Of a stretch of DNA of 64,000 nt, positions 10,355 through 20,726 are shown piece by piece. Below the pieces are notes generated by a model. The model saw only the letters and a list, made by a program, of their open reading frames with translations, searched no databases and was not told the origin of the DNA. The stretch is taken from positions 3,590,906-3,654,905 of the forward strand of contig CP053165.1 of the NCBI GenBank assembly GCA_014607495.2, read 5' to 3'. The position numbers were made by a program, and so were the translations under genes. Within the stretch, counting starts at the first letter, position 1. Each line of letters opens with the position of its first letter. The DNA comes from Carposina sasakii. Taxonomy: Eukaryota > Arthropoda > Insecta > Lepidoptera > Carposinidae.

Positions 10355-10647
10355 TATAACGACTTGTATAAAATGATTAAGATAATAATTGACTTGATAA
10401 CTTTAATCTTTACTTAAACACAAAACAATAATTATAATACTTTTTCAAACATAGTAATTTAATTTTACCCTTACAAAATAATAAATTAAAATACAGTTTT
10501 ATTCCATTCGAAAAGTAACCCGAGCTTCTCCTCTGCACAGGCTTATATATCCCATCCCCTCTCCTCTCCTCTACTCTCCTCTAACCAATCAGCGCTCCTC
10601 ACCACACCACTCCCGAGTCAGTACACCTCCTCTCCACTTCCGTTACA
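10355..10647 (-). repeat. 5' LTR of the gypsy element
   Basis: Same 293-bp sequence as 5507-5799, including the TATA-like and CCAAT motifs that would drive the Gag-Pol transcript leftwards from this end. Confidence 0.93.
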
Positions 10648-10651
10648 ATTG

Positions 10652-11485
10652 TTTGCAGATGACACCTCCTTACTTTTTAAAGTAAAGAGGCAGCTCATCG
10701 TATATGACGTGGTGAACAGTGCTCTCTCTAAAGTGTTATATTGGTTTAGTAATAATAATCTTGTTCTTAATAGTAGGAAAACGAAATTAATAAAATTTTC
10801 TACTCCCAACGTGAAACAAGTTAGATCTGATGTTTACATAGGCGACGAGAGACTGGATCAAGTGGATTCGACTGTTTTCTTGGGCATAACTTTGGATGCC
10901 AAATTACAATGGGGTCCTCACATTGAAAAACTAAGTAAGAAACTTAGTTCTGCAGCCTATGCAGTTAAGAGAATTCGTCTACTGACAGATGTCGAGACTG
11001 CTAGAATTGTTTATTTTAGCTATTTCCATAGTATAATGACATACGGTATTTTATTATGGGGAAACGCAGCTGATTGGGAGTCAATATTTATCTTACAAAA
11101 AAGAGCTGTCCGTGCAATTCTAAACTTAGGGTCCAGGGTCACATTACGTGAGAAATTTAAAGAATTGAATATAATGACTTTAGCTTCGAATTATATTTAT
11201 GAAAATTTATTATACGTTCATAAGAATTTAGATAAATTTAATAAAATGTCTGATGTGCACAAAATAAATACAAGAGGTAAGAACAGACTTGTTGCTCATG
11301 TGTCCCGTCTCCGCAAAGTCAGTAAATCATTCATGGGTCAATGTATACTTTTCTACAACAAGCTTCCAGATACACTCAAAGGGCTACCTATCTGTAAATT
11401 TAAAAATATTGTGAAGAAAAAACTTTGCATGAAAGAATATTATACAGTATTAGAATATTTAAATGATAGCGAGCCATGGAAGTGA
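10652..11485 (+). pseudogene. LINE ORF2, C-terminal part of reverse transcriptase
   Basis: The frame opens at the FADD box, the catalytic motif of the reverse transcriptase. It continues through the thumb-like region (LVLNSRKTKLI; VFLGITLD; LLWGNA), the normal C-terminal order for jockey/CR1-type ORF2 proteins, and ends at 11485. The gypsy element sits immediately 5' of the F codon of the FADD box; the residues just before it are at 5461-5506. No RNase H domain follows, consistent with the CR1 group. Confidence 0.85.
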
Positions 11486-12435
11486 ATTGTTCTAGCATCC
11501 CCAAGTTACGCAATCTATGTTTTACTTTTATATTTAGCTTAGTAGGTATAGTTAATATGTGTTGGTGAATGTGACCAGAAGCGCTATAGTGTATCATGCG
11601 TGACTTCTTCATTCTAATGTTATTACCAGCTATAGGTATTATATATTTAAGTTCTGAATGACACGTTAGCTCTTCTATTCACATTTTACCGTCGACTTGT
11701 ACTATTGTACACAAATATATATTTTTTTTATATTTTATAGTTTAGTAGATACTTATTTGACATTGACTTGTACTCTGTGTACACATTTTATTTTTATTTA
11801 TACAATTTAAATTTGACATGGACCTGTACTTACTTTGTGTAAGTGGGTATGTAATTTATATGAATTTAAATTAATTATGTTATGATAATTGAATTTATAC
11901 ACACTAAATGAGTTAAGTGTTACTATCTGATATCTTATCCAATGTAAGATTCTTTTGTTAATATGTTACTTAGTTTTGACTGTGTCGCTGGGAGTTTTCT
12001 TGCTATTTCTTCTTCCAAGCAGTGACACTTCACTGAGATAGTGTAACAGTAATAGTAGAATCATGCGGTGTGTCAGACCTGATGTTGGTTTTGCCATAAA
12101 GGAGAACTGTGTAGCAGCTCTTCTGGATTTCATCTTTAGGCGACCTTAACTCTTATTCTCCACGTTGGTGGCTATTAGCCCCGAATCGCTAACTTATGCC
12201 TGACAGACCGTAACAAATCGCACCTTGGGATGGTGACCGTTGCCAAAGCAAAAGCTTTGCGATTTATTTATTTTTGGGTTGTTTAAATTCACCTCCTTTT
12301 TTGTTTGGTAGCGGTTTCATTTTTGGGGTGCGAACATAGAAAGTAACATATAATTAGACAATCAACAAACAAGTGTTAATGCTTTCATGTTGAATAAATG
12401 ATTTTGAATTTTGAATTTTTTGAATTAGACCTTTG

Positions 12436-12606
12436 TGTCAAAACCTCTTACAATCACTTAGGTTTTATAAATTCAAAAATTTTTTTTTGTGGCATGTTCC
12501 TTTGCGTGTCAATTTGTCACTTGAACAAATACATTTATTTGAGTATTTTACAGAAAACAATAAATGTTTTGAGACGGTTATATTATTGTTATTCATTGTA
12601 CTAACA
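12436..12606 (+). repeat. 5' LTR of the Copia-type element
   Basis: 171 bp starting TGTCAAAACC and ending GTACTAACA, about 97% identical by eye to 13478-13648. Confidence 0.88.
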
Positions 12607-12664
12607 TTGGTTATGGGCTAATAATAACCGCAAATTCAGTGAACATTATTGCCAGTGTATATTT

Positions 12665-13483
12665 GTGAGTAAATACTATTGTAAAATATTATTTTACATG
12701 ATGGTTGAAAACGGCTCAATGGAAAATATTTCGTTAAAGAATCTCATAGTAAGTACCGGTTCTAATATGTCCATCGGTAAATTAGAAGGAGTAAATAATT
12801 ATGGCACTTGGAAATTTCAAATGAAGTTGTTATTAATAGACAATGGCTTATGGGAATTTGCTAATGGAACTGGTGATGTGACTATGTATCCCACAAAAGA
12901 CCAAAAAGCCTATGCAAAGATTTGTTTGAATATTCAACCCATCTGCTATCCTCACGTCAAAAATGCAAAGACAGCTTTTGAAGCGTGGAATTACTTAAAA
13001 TCAGCCTATGAGAATGCTGGCATAAGTCGTAGACTTTCATTGAAGAGAAAATTGGCTCAAATTAAATATGAAGAATATGATTGTATGGATCATTATCTTG
13101 GAAATATTATTTCCGTAACGCAAGAATTAGCCGACATTGGCTGCATTATTGATGACGAAGAATTGGCAGAATTGATGTTAATTGGCTTGCCAACTGAGTT
13201 TGATCCATTGATTATAGCAATGGAAGCTTCAAACACAAAGCTGACTTCAGATTTTGTGAAATGTCAATTAATTCAAAGTGAATTCAAGAAACAGTCGTCA
13301 TTTTCAAATTTGGAACCATCCGAAAAGATTCTAATGGCAAAGAATAAATTTGTTCCTATCTGTCACAACTGTCATGCAAAAGGGCATATCAAGCCTAGAT
13401 GTCCGAAGTTGAAGAAGATTAAAAAGAAGAATATAAACAATGATTCAACTCAAGATGCTTCATCATCTAAGGGGCAGTGTTAA
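12665..13483 (+). CDS. Copia-type Gag protein
   Basis: The frame codes for a Copia-family Gag of up to 272 residues. It has an N-terminal GVNNYGTWKFQMK block, the central AFEAWNYLKSAY and LGNIISVTQELADIG helices of the UBN2/Copia Gag domain, and a CCHC zinc knuckle (CHNCHAKGHIKPRC) followed by a lysine-rich tail. The ATG at 12701 or 12704 (MMVENGS) fits Gag better than the first ATG at 12665. Gag packages element RNA into virus-like particles. The gene stops within the 3' LTR with no pol downstream, so an autonomous relative would have to supply the enzymes. The frame is intact. Confidence 0.88.
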   Translation: MSKYYCKILFYMMVENGSMENISLKNLIVSTGSNMSIGKLEGVNNYGTWKFQMKLLLIDNGLWEFANGTGDVTMYPTKDQKAYAKICLNIQPICYPHVKNAKTAFEAWNYLKSAYENAGISRRLSLKRKLAQIKYEEYDCMDHYLGNIISVTQELADIGCIIDDEELAELMLIGLPTEFDPLIIAMEASNTKLTSDFVKCQLIQSEFKKQSSFSNLEPSEKILMAKNKFVPICHNCHAKGHIKPRCPKLKKIKKKNINNDSTQDASSSKGQC

Positions 13484-13648
13484 AACCTCTTACAATCACT
13501 TAGGTTTTATAAATTCAAAATGTTTTTTTTGTGGCATGTTCCTTTGTGTGTCAATTTGTCACTTGAACAAATACATTTATTTGAGTATTTTACAGAAAAC
13601 AATAAATATTTTGAGACGGTTATATTATTGTTATTCATTGTACTAACA
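13478..13648 (+). repeat. 3' LTR of the Copia-type element
   Basis: 171 bp starting TGTTAAAACC. Its first six bases supply the last Cys codon and the TAA stop of the upstream gag gene. Confidence 0.88.
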
Positions 13649-13787
13649 TTTCTACAAAAATTGTAGATACATTTTTATCAGTTGATAAAATGACGCGAGC
13701 GTGAAATTTTTATCGTTTTCAGCTCATACATAAGTTGCCAATGACTTCTGTAGGCTCTACTGTGAACACATTGCTGTTTTTTGGATC

Positions 13788-14200
13788 GAGATTCGGCGGG
13801 AAAAGCTGGAAGGGAGCAGGTGTAATTTTCTTGTGAAAATCAAAAATTATTTGTAAATGGCTTGCATGTGTCCGTAAAGTGATGTTTTCTGGTATATAAG
13901 TTATATTTTGATTACTTGTGATGTGAATCTAGTGCGTATGCATGGTTTTATACGCAGGTAAGCCGAGTAAAACTTTAACCGGATTACTATCTCTTCATGG
14001 GCGCATGTAAGTTGTTTCTGCAATAATTTTTCATTTTGACTAACTTTACACTTGTTCTTGAGGATTTTCCCGTCGTTTCCATTCATCATCATCATTATCA
14101 TCCCTCATAAATTCTGAAATCATTTACTAAAGACAATGGCCGTATGGGCTTAGTTCCCCTTGCCTTTCCTTCGGGATAAACTAAAAAAAAAAAAAATTTT
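13788..14200 (+). mobile_element. Poly(A) retroposon copy A
   Basis: Starts GAGATTCGGCGGG and ends TTCGGGATAAACTAAA plus an A-run. It interrupts the duplicated segment at GGATC/ACTTG. No clear target duplication was found, unlike copy B. Confidence 0.8.
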
Positions 14201-14215
14201 CACTTGTGACTCCAT

Positions 14216-14627
14216 GGATTCGGCGGGAAAAGCTGGAAGGGTGCAGGTGTAATTTTCTTGTGAAGATCAAAAATTATTTGTAAATGGCTTGCATGTGTCC
14301 GTAAGGTGATGTTTTCTGGTAGATAAGTTATATTTTGATTACTTGTGGTGTGAATCTAGTGCGTGTGCATGGTTTTATACGCAGGTAAGCCGAGTAAAAC
14401 TTTAGCCGGATTACGATCTCTTCATGGGCGCATGTAAGTTGTTTCTGCAATAATTTTTCATTTTGACTAACTTTACATTTGTTCTTGAGGATTTTCCCGA
14501 CGTTTCCATTCATCATCATTGTCATTCATCATAAATTCAGAATACATTTTACTAAACAATGATTAGGCTGTATGGGCTTAGTTCCCCTTGCCTTTCCTTC
14601 GGGATAAACTAAAAAAAAAAAAAAATA
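14216..14627 (+). mobile_element. Poly(A) retroposon copy B, full length with 12-bp target duplication
   Basis: The unit from GGATTCGGCGGG to the A-run is flanked by TTGTGACTCCAT at 14204-14215 and 14628-14639. This defines the family as ~410 bp units moved by target-primed reverse transcription. No ORF over 65 codons is present, so it depends on another element's enzymes. Confidence 0.87.
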
Positions 14628-15153
14628 TTGTGACTCCATTAGGGTTGATCAGTTATTTGAAATATTTTGAGGGCAACTTTTTTTTGAAGATCATATTTAA
14701 TTATATCGTAAATTTATATTTTTTCGGACTCCCTCAAAAAGAAACATACCTACTAATACGTTTAATTTGTCGCACCAATTTCTACAAAAATTGTAGATAC
14801 ATTTTTATCAGTTGATAATATGACGCGAGCGTGAAATTTTTATCGTTTTCAGCTCATACATAAGTTGCCAATGACTTCTGTAGGCTCTACTGTGAACACG
14901 TTGCTGTTTTTTGGATCACTTGTGACTCTCCATTAGGGTTGATCAGTTATTTCTATCTGAAATATTTTGAGGGCAACTTTTTTTTTGAAAATCATATTAT
15001 CTAAGGCCTAATTAAACCAACAAAAATATTTTTTCCTGAAAATATTTTTTAAAAAATCAGAAAATTTTAGAATATTCAGTGTTTTCCGCATCAGAATCAT
15101 GGTCTGAACTAATGGTATTAATATTTGCCTAGCTGTCACAAACACCCTGTATA

Positions 15154-15549
15154 CTGGGTGTAAAAAGACAACTTTGTTCTTTTAATGCCTCGTATTCTTT
15201 TTAACATCACAATCATTTTTTTATGGAAGCTACCTACCCTGGGAAATCACGGCTTTCTAAGATATTGAGGTCCAAAGTTACATGAATATTATCATTTTTT
15301 AAATATAAATCCATCTGAAATCGGTTATCAAACTTGTTTTTCAAAGATGCCATGTCAAAATGTTATAATTTTAGTTTTGTAGGTACATTTATACTTTGCG
15401 CATCAAACGAATACATTGCTTGCAATAAAATGACAGTATTTTTTCATATTTTTTATCGTTTCCCAGGGTTGGTTCCATAGAATAAGATGATCGTAACCTT
15501 ACAAAGAATACGAGGTATTAAAAAAACATCGTTGTCTTTTTACACCCTG
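15154..15549. mobile_element. Tc1/mariner-type MITE
   Basis: Terminal inverted repeats CTGGGTGTAAAAAGACAAC and CAGGGTGTAAAAAGACAAC continue inwards to CCTCGTATTCTTT. Both sides are TA. There is no coding capacity. Bases 15001-15153 and 15550-16204 are AT-rich and show nothing recognisable. Confidence 0.75.
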
Positions 15550-16204
15550 TATATGCAGGTAATTTATTTATTTATTTTTAAATCAAATTTTAGGTAATAT
15601 TTTTTTAAAAGAAAAGTGCACAATTTCAGCACGTAATTTTTTATACTAATAATTACTCACTATTATTTCTATCTAAAAAAAATCTGCACCATACCTACCT
15701 CGTGGATAACTAGAGATATTTGCGACGAGACGAATTTAGAGACGATGAATGTTACCTATGCTTTTTTTACTATAATTTTGTTGAGCGACTTTTGAAAAGT
15801 GATGGTCATCTACTTATGGCCTCTTAAGAATTAATTCTGGCGCCTATCTTGTTAAGCGATTCATGTATTATTTATTATAGTGTTCAGTGATTTTGAAAAT
15901 CTGAATGTGTTCATCGACTTTTGTTGCTGACTGTACCTACCCATAGAAATGAAGGATACCAAATTCCTGGTACCTACTTACTGAATATTCGAAGTGAAAA
16001 CTCGCAAGAAGCCTCTGCATAAGCCGTAGAGAGAAAAAAATACACGAAGAATGGCCAGCTGAAGCTATTCTACTAATAATCGTCTATGCACTGTCTAGTT
16101 TTTATGTTTTACTTCTTATATGTTTTTTTTAAGTTCTCATCTCCAAATACTTTGACTATGAATACTCTTTCTACGTCCAAATACATCTCCTTCCTCGTTC
16201 GAGT

Positions 16205-17485
16205 TAGACATGGGTCGTACTTGACGATTTGCGTACCAGGGCTTCAAAGTACGTCCATCAATTCGTACCAGGGCTAAAAACCAGGTTTCCAGATACTTTA
16301 AAGTATTTTTTAACTACATAGGAAATTAATCCTTATCGTGACTGTAATAAGGAACATTATAGCGAAGGGACAGCGAAATACTTTAAATCCTTCATTCTCT
16401 TGTGTTCCATACTTGTTGTAGGAAGTTTTAATTACAGTATGTACCTATGTATGAATGTACCAAAAAAGAATTTCACAGTATACAGCACGTCCACGAGACT
16501 TCCTACTCCTGCATACTTTTGGAGGTCCAAACTGGGTACAACTCCTGCGACGTCAGCAGAAGCGGGTATAGCACATCCTTTAGACTGCCCACTTTTGCAC
16601 ACTTTTGGAGGTCCAAATCGGGTACAGCTCCGGCGCTGTCAGCAGCAGCGGGCACAGAATTTCCATTAGACTGCCTACTTTTGCACACTTTTGAAACTCC
16701 AGCGCCGCAGCTTTGGCGCTGTCAGCAGGAGCTTGCTCACGTATAGTCGTGCTTCATACTATTTCGAGTCCGCTGTACAAAGTATGTACTGTAAACAAAC
16801 AACTTGTACCAAGTTGTTAATAAGGTTTTTATAGAAATATTATCCTAGTTTTCTTAGACATAAAGTACATAATCGTGCTACAAAATAAATACCTTTATTA
16901 AATAAATACCTTCAAGTATTCCACGGGTTGCCGGGCGCCGATGCCTAGATACTAAAGTATTTCAGAGAAAATAGTCCTTATTTCAATAAGGCTGCGTGTC
17001 ATAATGCCGCTTGCAAAAAAATACTTTTTTACTTTGAAAGTATTTTCTTTCAGTTAGCGCGATTATACACCTTAATAGATATAGCCTAAGGTTTAATTTA
17101 TCTCTACGATACTTGCAACGTAAATACTTTCAAAGTCTTCCAGGTATTTCGGCCCGTACCTGGTTGCAGGTGTTGCAGGGCGCCGCCGATGCCTAATAAA
17201 GTATTTCATAGAAAAATAGTCCTTATTTCAATACGGCTGTGTGATATAATCCAGCTGGCAAAAAAAAAAACTTTTTTACTTTGAAAGTATTTTCTTTCAC
17301 ATAGCGCGATTATACACCTTAATAGATATAGCCTAAGGTTTAATTTTGGATTCAAACTGTCACTACGATACTTGCAAGGCATTTGCCTTCAAAGTTTTCC
17401 GCGTATTTCGGCCCGTACCTGGTTTACGTACTTCCAAGTAAAAACCTGGTTTTAAATCCAGGTCGCGTATTTACGCACATCCCTA
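16205..17485. mobile_element. Non-autonomous hAT element with internal tandem repeats
   Basis: The left end TAGACATGGGTCGTA pairs with a right end that reads TAGGGATGTGCGTA on the other strand. The 8-bp flanks GTTCGAGT (16197-16204) and GTTGGAGT (17486-17493) differ at one base. Inside are three imperfect ~90 bp repeats (16500-16745, sharing CACTTTTGGAGGTCC and GCTGTCAGCAG) and a ~250 bp tandem duplication (16925-17170 and 17173-17420). No transposase is seen. Confidence 0.75.
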
Positions 17486-18335
17486 GTTGGAGTATCTATT
17501 TATCGTGTCTATGGGATCTTTTCACGACTGTTTTGGATAGTTTTCCTACCTTGCTTAAATTGCCGAATTTTCGATGTTAAAGTGTAATATGTGTATGAAA
17601 ATAACCTTATTCGTTGTTGCGTTATAAGAACAATGTTTAATATACTTAGTTAAATCTATTCACCACAGAAGATTTGCGTAAAACGCCAGTTCAGCCATTT
17701 ACATGAAAGGTGAGTGTAAAAAAATTGGACATTATATCAATTTTTTTGGACCCTACAGCTGTGTCATAGTTATTGAAGTCTAGATCTACATATAATGGAA
17801 TCATTATTCATCATTCTTACTTATTATTAGTATGGAATCAACATCGTTAATCTGAAAATTATACCTATCTATACATATCACTATAATTACCGCTATCCCA
17901 ACTACATTTTGTTGTATACAATATTATACTACCAAATTCGGTGGGTTGCGTATTGGATTAGTACGTTCCTTTACAAGCCAATATGTGGGCGTCAGTTTTA
18001 GGAATATTATTAATTAATGTAAGCGGTATGTACCTTAAATAACTTAACTAAGTTAACTACTTGTGTTAAATCTTTGTATGGTGAATTATATGTTATGGAT
18101 TTCGTATATTCATGCTATTGGTCTTTGAAAAATAATCATTCTTGATGTACGATGGCTGTATGACAGCAAAACATTGTTTTAACGTAAAAAAAATACTCTA
18201 TGGATGGATGATGGAGATGGATACTGTTTTTTCTCGCGTCTGCCGTTGTTGCTGCTGGCCGCTTTTTTCGTCAATATACAATTTTTATATTGAATTTAAC
18301 TAATTTTTGTGATCTAAAAACGTATTTCTGCTAAA
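17486..18335 (+). promoter_or_regulatory. ATRX upstream and 5' UTR region
   Basis: This 850-bp stretch has no ORF and no recognised repeat. The GC-rich patch near 18231-18265 (CTCGCGTCTGCCGTTG) just upstream of the ATRX ATG is the best candidate for the start region; no TATA box is convincing. Confidence 0.35.
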
Positions 18336-20726
18336 ATGCCCGATGAAGCCCCAGTTTGCGATGTATTGTGCACTGCTACAGATTATTTATGTAGACTGGG
18401 ATCAAACTTACGAACTCGTTCAGAAAATCTAAGGGATAAGAAAATTAGCAAGTCTAAGTTGAAGAACTCGCATGCTATAAGAAAAGCTGCAGACAAAGTG
18501 CTTCTCATATGCGAATTGACAAAAAAGTCTATTGTAAATGTTGAAAGTAGTGTAAAAAGTATATTGTCTGCAATTGGTGCATCTCAGATTGGTTCAGAGG
18601 GTGATAAGATTTGCTCTGGTAATAATACCAATAACAAATTTCAATATATTGAATGTGATTCTGTTAAAATCAGGGTTTCTAAATCTGTGCCGCTTAAGCA
18701 TTATATGTCTGTTAAGGTTCATGCTTTATGCATGCCTTTATCAATGCAGGAAAAATATCCAGTCTACTACAACTGTAAATTGTATCGCCATAGAAAGAGA
18801 CAGCCTGTCAGGTCTAGTAGAGACACAAAGGAAACAATATCAAACAGTGATTCAATTAATGTAAGCCTAGATGGTAAAAATACTGAACCAAATTCTATAC
18901 AAAAAAATATGGAGGGAAAACAAGAAAGTGAACATTCAAATTCATCAGAGAAATCTAAATCCAGTATAACTTGTTCTTCAGAAAAAAAACACAATGTTGA
19001 AGACAATAATACAAATGAAACAATAGATAATCATGTAAATAACAATGTATCAAAATCCACATCTGATAAAGTTAATGATGAATCAATTGCAAAAAAAATT
19101 TGCATAAAGACTAGTAGTTCCAGAACAAAATCATTAGACACAGACAGTGAAAGTATTTCCCGTAAAAAGGAAAAGTCGCATGAATGTGATGAAAGTAAAT
19201 CCTCAAGAGAAAAGGAGAGCAATATCAAAAGAAGGTCACTGGAACAATACAATAAAAGTTTAGTAGGTTATACACAAAATAATGTTCAAGAAAACAAGGA
19301 GGAATCTATTAAAATAAGTAGTCTTAAAAAAACATCCAAAACAAGTCAAAAGAAGAAACATTTGATTTTGTCAAGTGATGAAGAAAATCAGAGTGAAAAT
19401 AATGTTACTAGTGATAAGGACAATAATGAATCTATGAGGGATGAGGAAGAAATAAAAGAAAGCTTGAGTGAACTCAAAAGTCCTAAAAAGTTGAAGTGCA
19501 ACAAAACAGGTCTGAAAGGAAAAAGAAGTAGCATGACCATTGTTTCATCAGATTCTGATAATTTAGATGAAAATGATCAAGTTAATAACATAGATAAGTT
19601 GGATTCCTGTAAGGATGATTCAATAACAGTTGCAGAAGGTAATTTGACAATTTCCTCTAAAGGAGATTCAGTAACAAATGTGGCAGGAGATGACAATTCA
19701 CAAGAAGTACAAAAGCCTATGATAAAATGTGTTAGTTTGAGTAAATTATTGAAACCTGATATTGTAGATAAAACAAAGAAAACTCCCACTAAAGAGTCAC
19801 CTAGTAAAGCTGGTAGTAGTAAAACAAGTGAAAAGACAGATAATATACATAAAAATGATAAAATCACAAAGAAAGGATTTACTGACTTAAAAAAGAGAAC
19901 TGATGTTGCTAATTTTAAACCAAAATCTTTTGCTATACACATTACTAGACTGCCTAAATTAACTGTGAAATTTTTACAGACCCACAATTTAAATAAAATT
20001 ACCAAAGATGGAGAGGTCATAGTGACCATTCCTAGTAGCCCTGTAGTAGCACCTTCAACTAAAGCTAATCAGGAAGGGCCAATTTCCAAAGCCATAAATG
20101 AAGCAAAGACAGTTCTTCTTGATGATTCTGATGGTGACAATACAGATTTGCTACAGAAAAATGCAGAAGACCCAGTAAGTGGTTCAGTTATAACAGAAAC
20201 AAATGTTTCCACTGGCCATAAATCACCTACTCATTCTGATACTGATAAAAATAAAGACAAATCACCTCCAGCAACTCCACCTAGTAAAAGAAAAAGTGCC
20301 AGTGATGGTCTTACCCCTAAGTCTAAAAGAAGAAGAATTATGGAAAATATGCATGCTAAGAAAATGTTGCTGACATACTCATCAGATTCAGACACTGATG
20401 ATGAGAAACTAAGAGCTGTTATGAAAGAGATGAAAGAATCACTACTTAAAGGGACATCTTCAGGTGAGGATGAGGATAAAGATGTAAATACAAAAAGTGA
20501 AAAGGAAGTAATAGAGAATCTAGAGCCCGAGAAAACGACTCCTGAATCATCTGAGAAGAAATTGGAGGAAAATAATAAAAAGTTATCATCACCTTCTGAA
20601 TCCAGTGAAGAGGATATTTTCGATAAAATAAAAAGAAGAGCACACATCAAAAAGGATGATAAGAAGAATCAATCTGGCACAGATACAGATGCTACAAAAG
20701 GGAAAAAACATTCCAGTAGTAGCAAG
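18336..20726 (+). other. ATRX: ATRX exon 1: disordered N-terminal region in one large exon
   Basis: One exon codes for 797 residues. The first ~150 residues form the only part with mixed hydrophobic content (cysteines scattered, no CxxC pairs), and the rest is Ser/Lys/Asp/Glu/Asn-rich. Visible short motifs are a bipartite nuclear signal ([18 protein letters not shown], about 650-667) and two hydrophobic-acidic SUMO-binding-like patches (LILSSDEE near 342, VLLDDSDGD near 592). After the donor the frame stays open for six codons to a stop at 20747. Confidence 0.85.

Larger units (their letters stand above)
5507..10647 (-). mobile_element. Complete Ty3/gypsy LTR retrotransposon
   Basis: Two LTRs of 293 bp (5507-5799 and 10355-10647) look identical base for base. 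A 4-bp target duplication ATTG flanks the element (5503-5506 and 10648-10651). One long ORF for Gag-Pol fills the interior. Just inside the 5' LTR (minus strand) lies TCAGAAGTG, which could pair with the 3' end of a tRNA-Leu as primer site; this is tentative. There is no envelope ORF. Identical LTRs and an unbroken ORF suggest a recent insertion. Confidence 0.95.
691..12435 (+). mobile_element. CR1-group non-LTR retrotransposon, interrupted by two other elements
   Basis: One LINE accounts for ORF1 (1187-2788), ORF2 pieces (2860-3900, 5006-5506, 10648-11485) and a long 3' UTR. It ends at about 12420 in a TTTTGAATT-type short repeat, not a poly(A) tail, as in CR1-group elements. The exact 5' end is uncertain; 691-1186 is AT-rich leader without an ORF. 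Removing the insertions at 3901-5005 and 5507-10651 brings the ORF2 reading frame back together, which shows they are later insertions. The copy also has two internal deletions in the reverse transcriptase and cannot move by itself. Bases 11486-12420 hold no ORF. Confidence 0.8.
12436..13648 (+). mobile_element. Gag-only Copia-type LTR retrotransposon (non-autonomous)
   Basis: LTRs of 171 bp at 12436-12606 and 13478-13648 differ at about five positions and end TG..CA. Directly after the 5' LTR, TTGGTTATGGGC resembles the Copia-type primer site that pairs with an internal part of initiator tRNA-Met. AAGGGGCAG before the 3' LTR is a likely polypurine tract. Between the LTRs there is only a gag gene; protease, integrase and reverse transcriptase are missing. 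I found no clear target duplication. Confidence 0.88.
13649..15000 (+). repeat. Duplicated ~220 bp segment, first copy broken by two retroposons
   Basis: The sequence starting TTTCTACAAAAATTGTAG and running through GCTGTTTTTTGGATC occurs at 13648-13787 and again at 14779-14918. The following part (ACTTGTGACTCCATTAGGG...GAGGGCAACTTT) occurs at 14201-14215 plus 14640-14690 and again at 14919-14990. The second copy is uninterrupted, so it shows the site before insertion. Confidence 0.75.

Noticed and set aside
13901..14101. A 65-66 codon minus-strand ORF shared by retroposon units (also at 14328, 58272, 58689)
   Set aside because: It is kept only in the youngest, most alike copies and is broken in the older units at 59.0-59.8 kb. 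It runs antisense to the poly(A) orientation, so I take it as chance.
19577..20650. Minus-strand ORFs opposite ATRX exon 1
   Set aside because: Antisense of a Ser/Asp/Glu-rich exon gives long open frames by composition alone.
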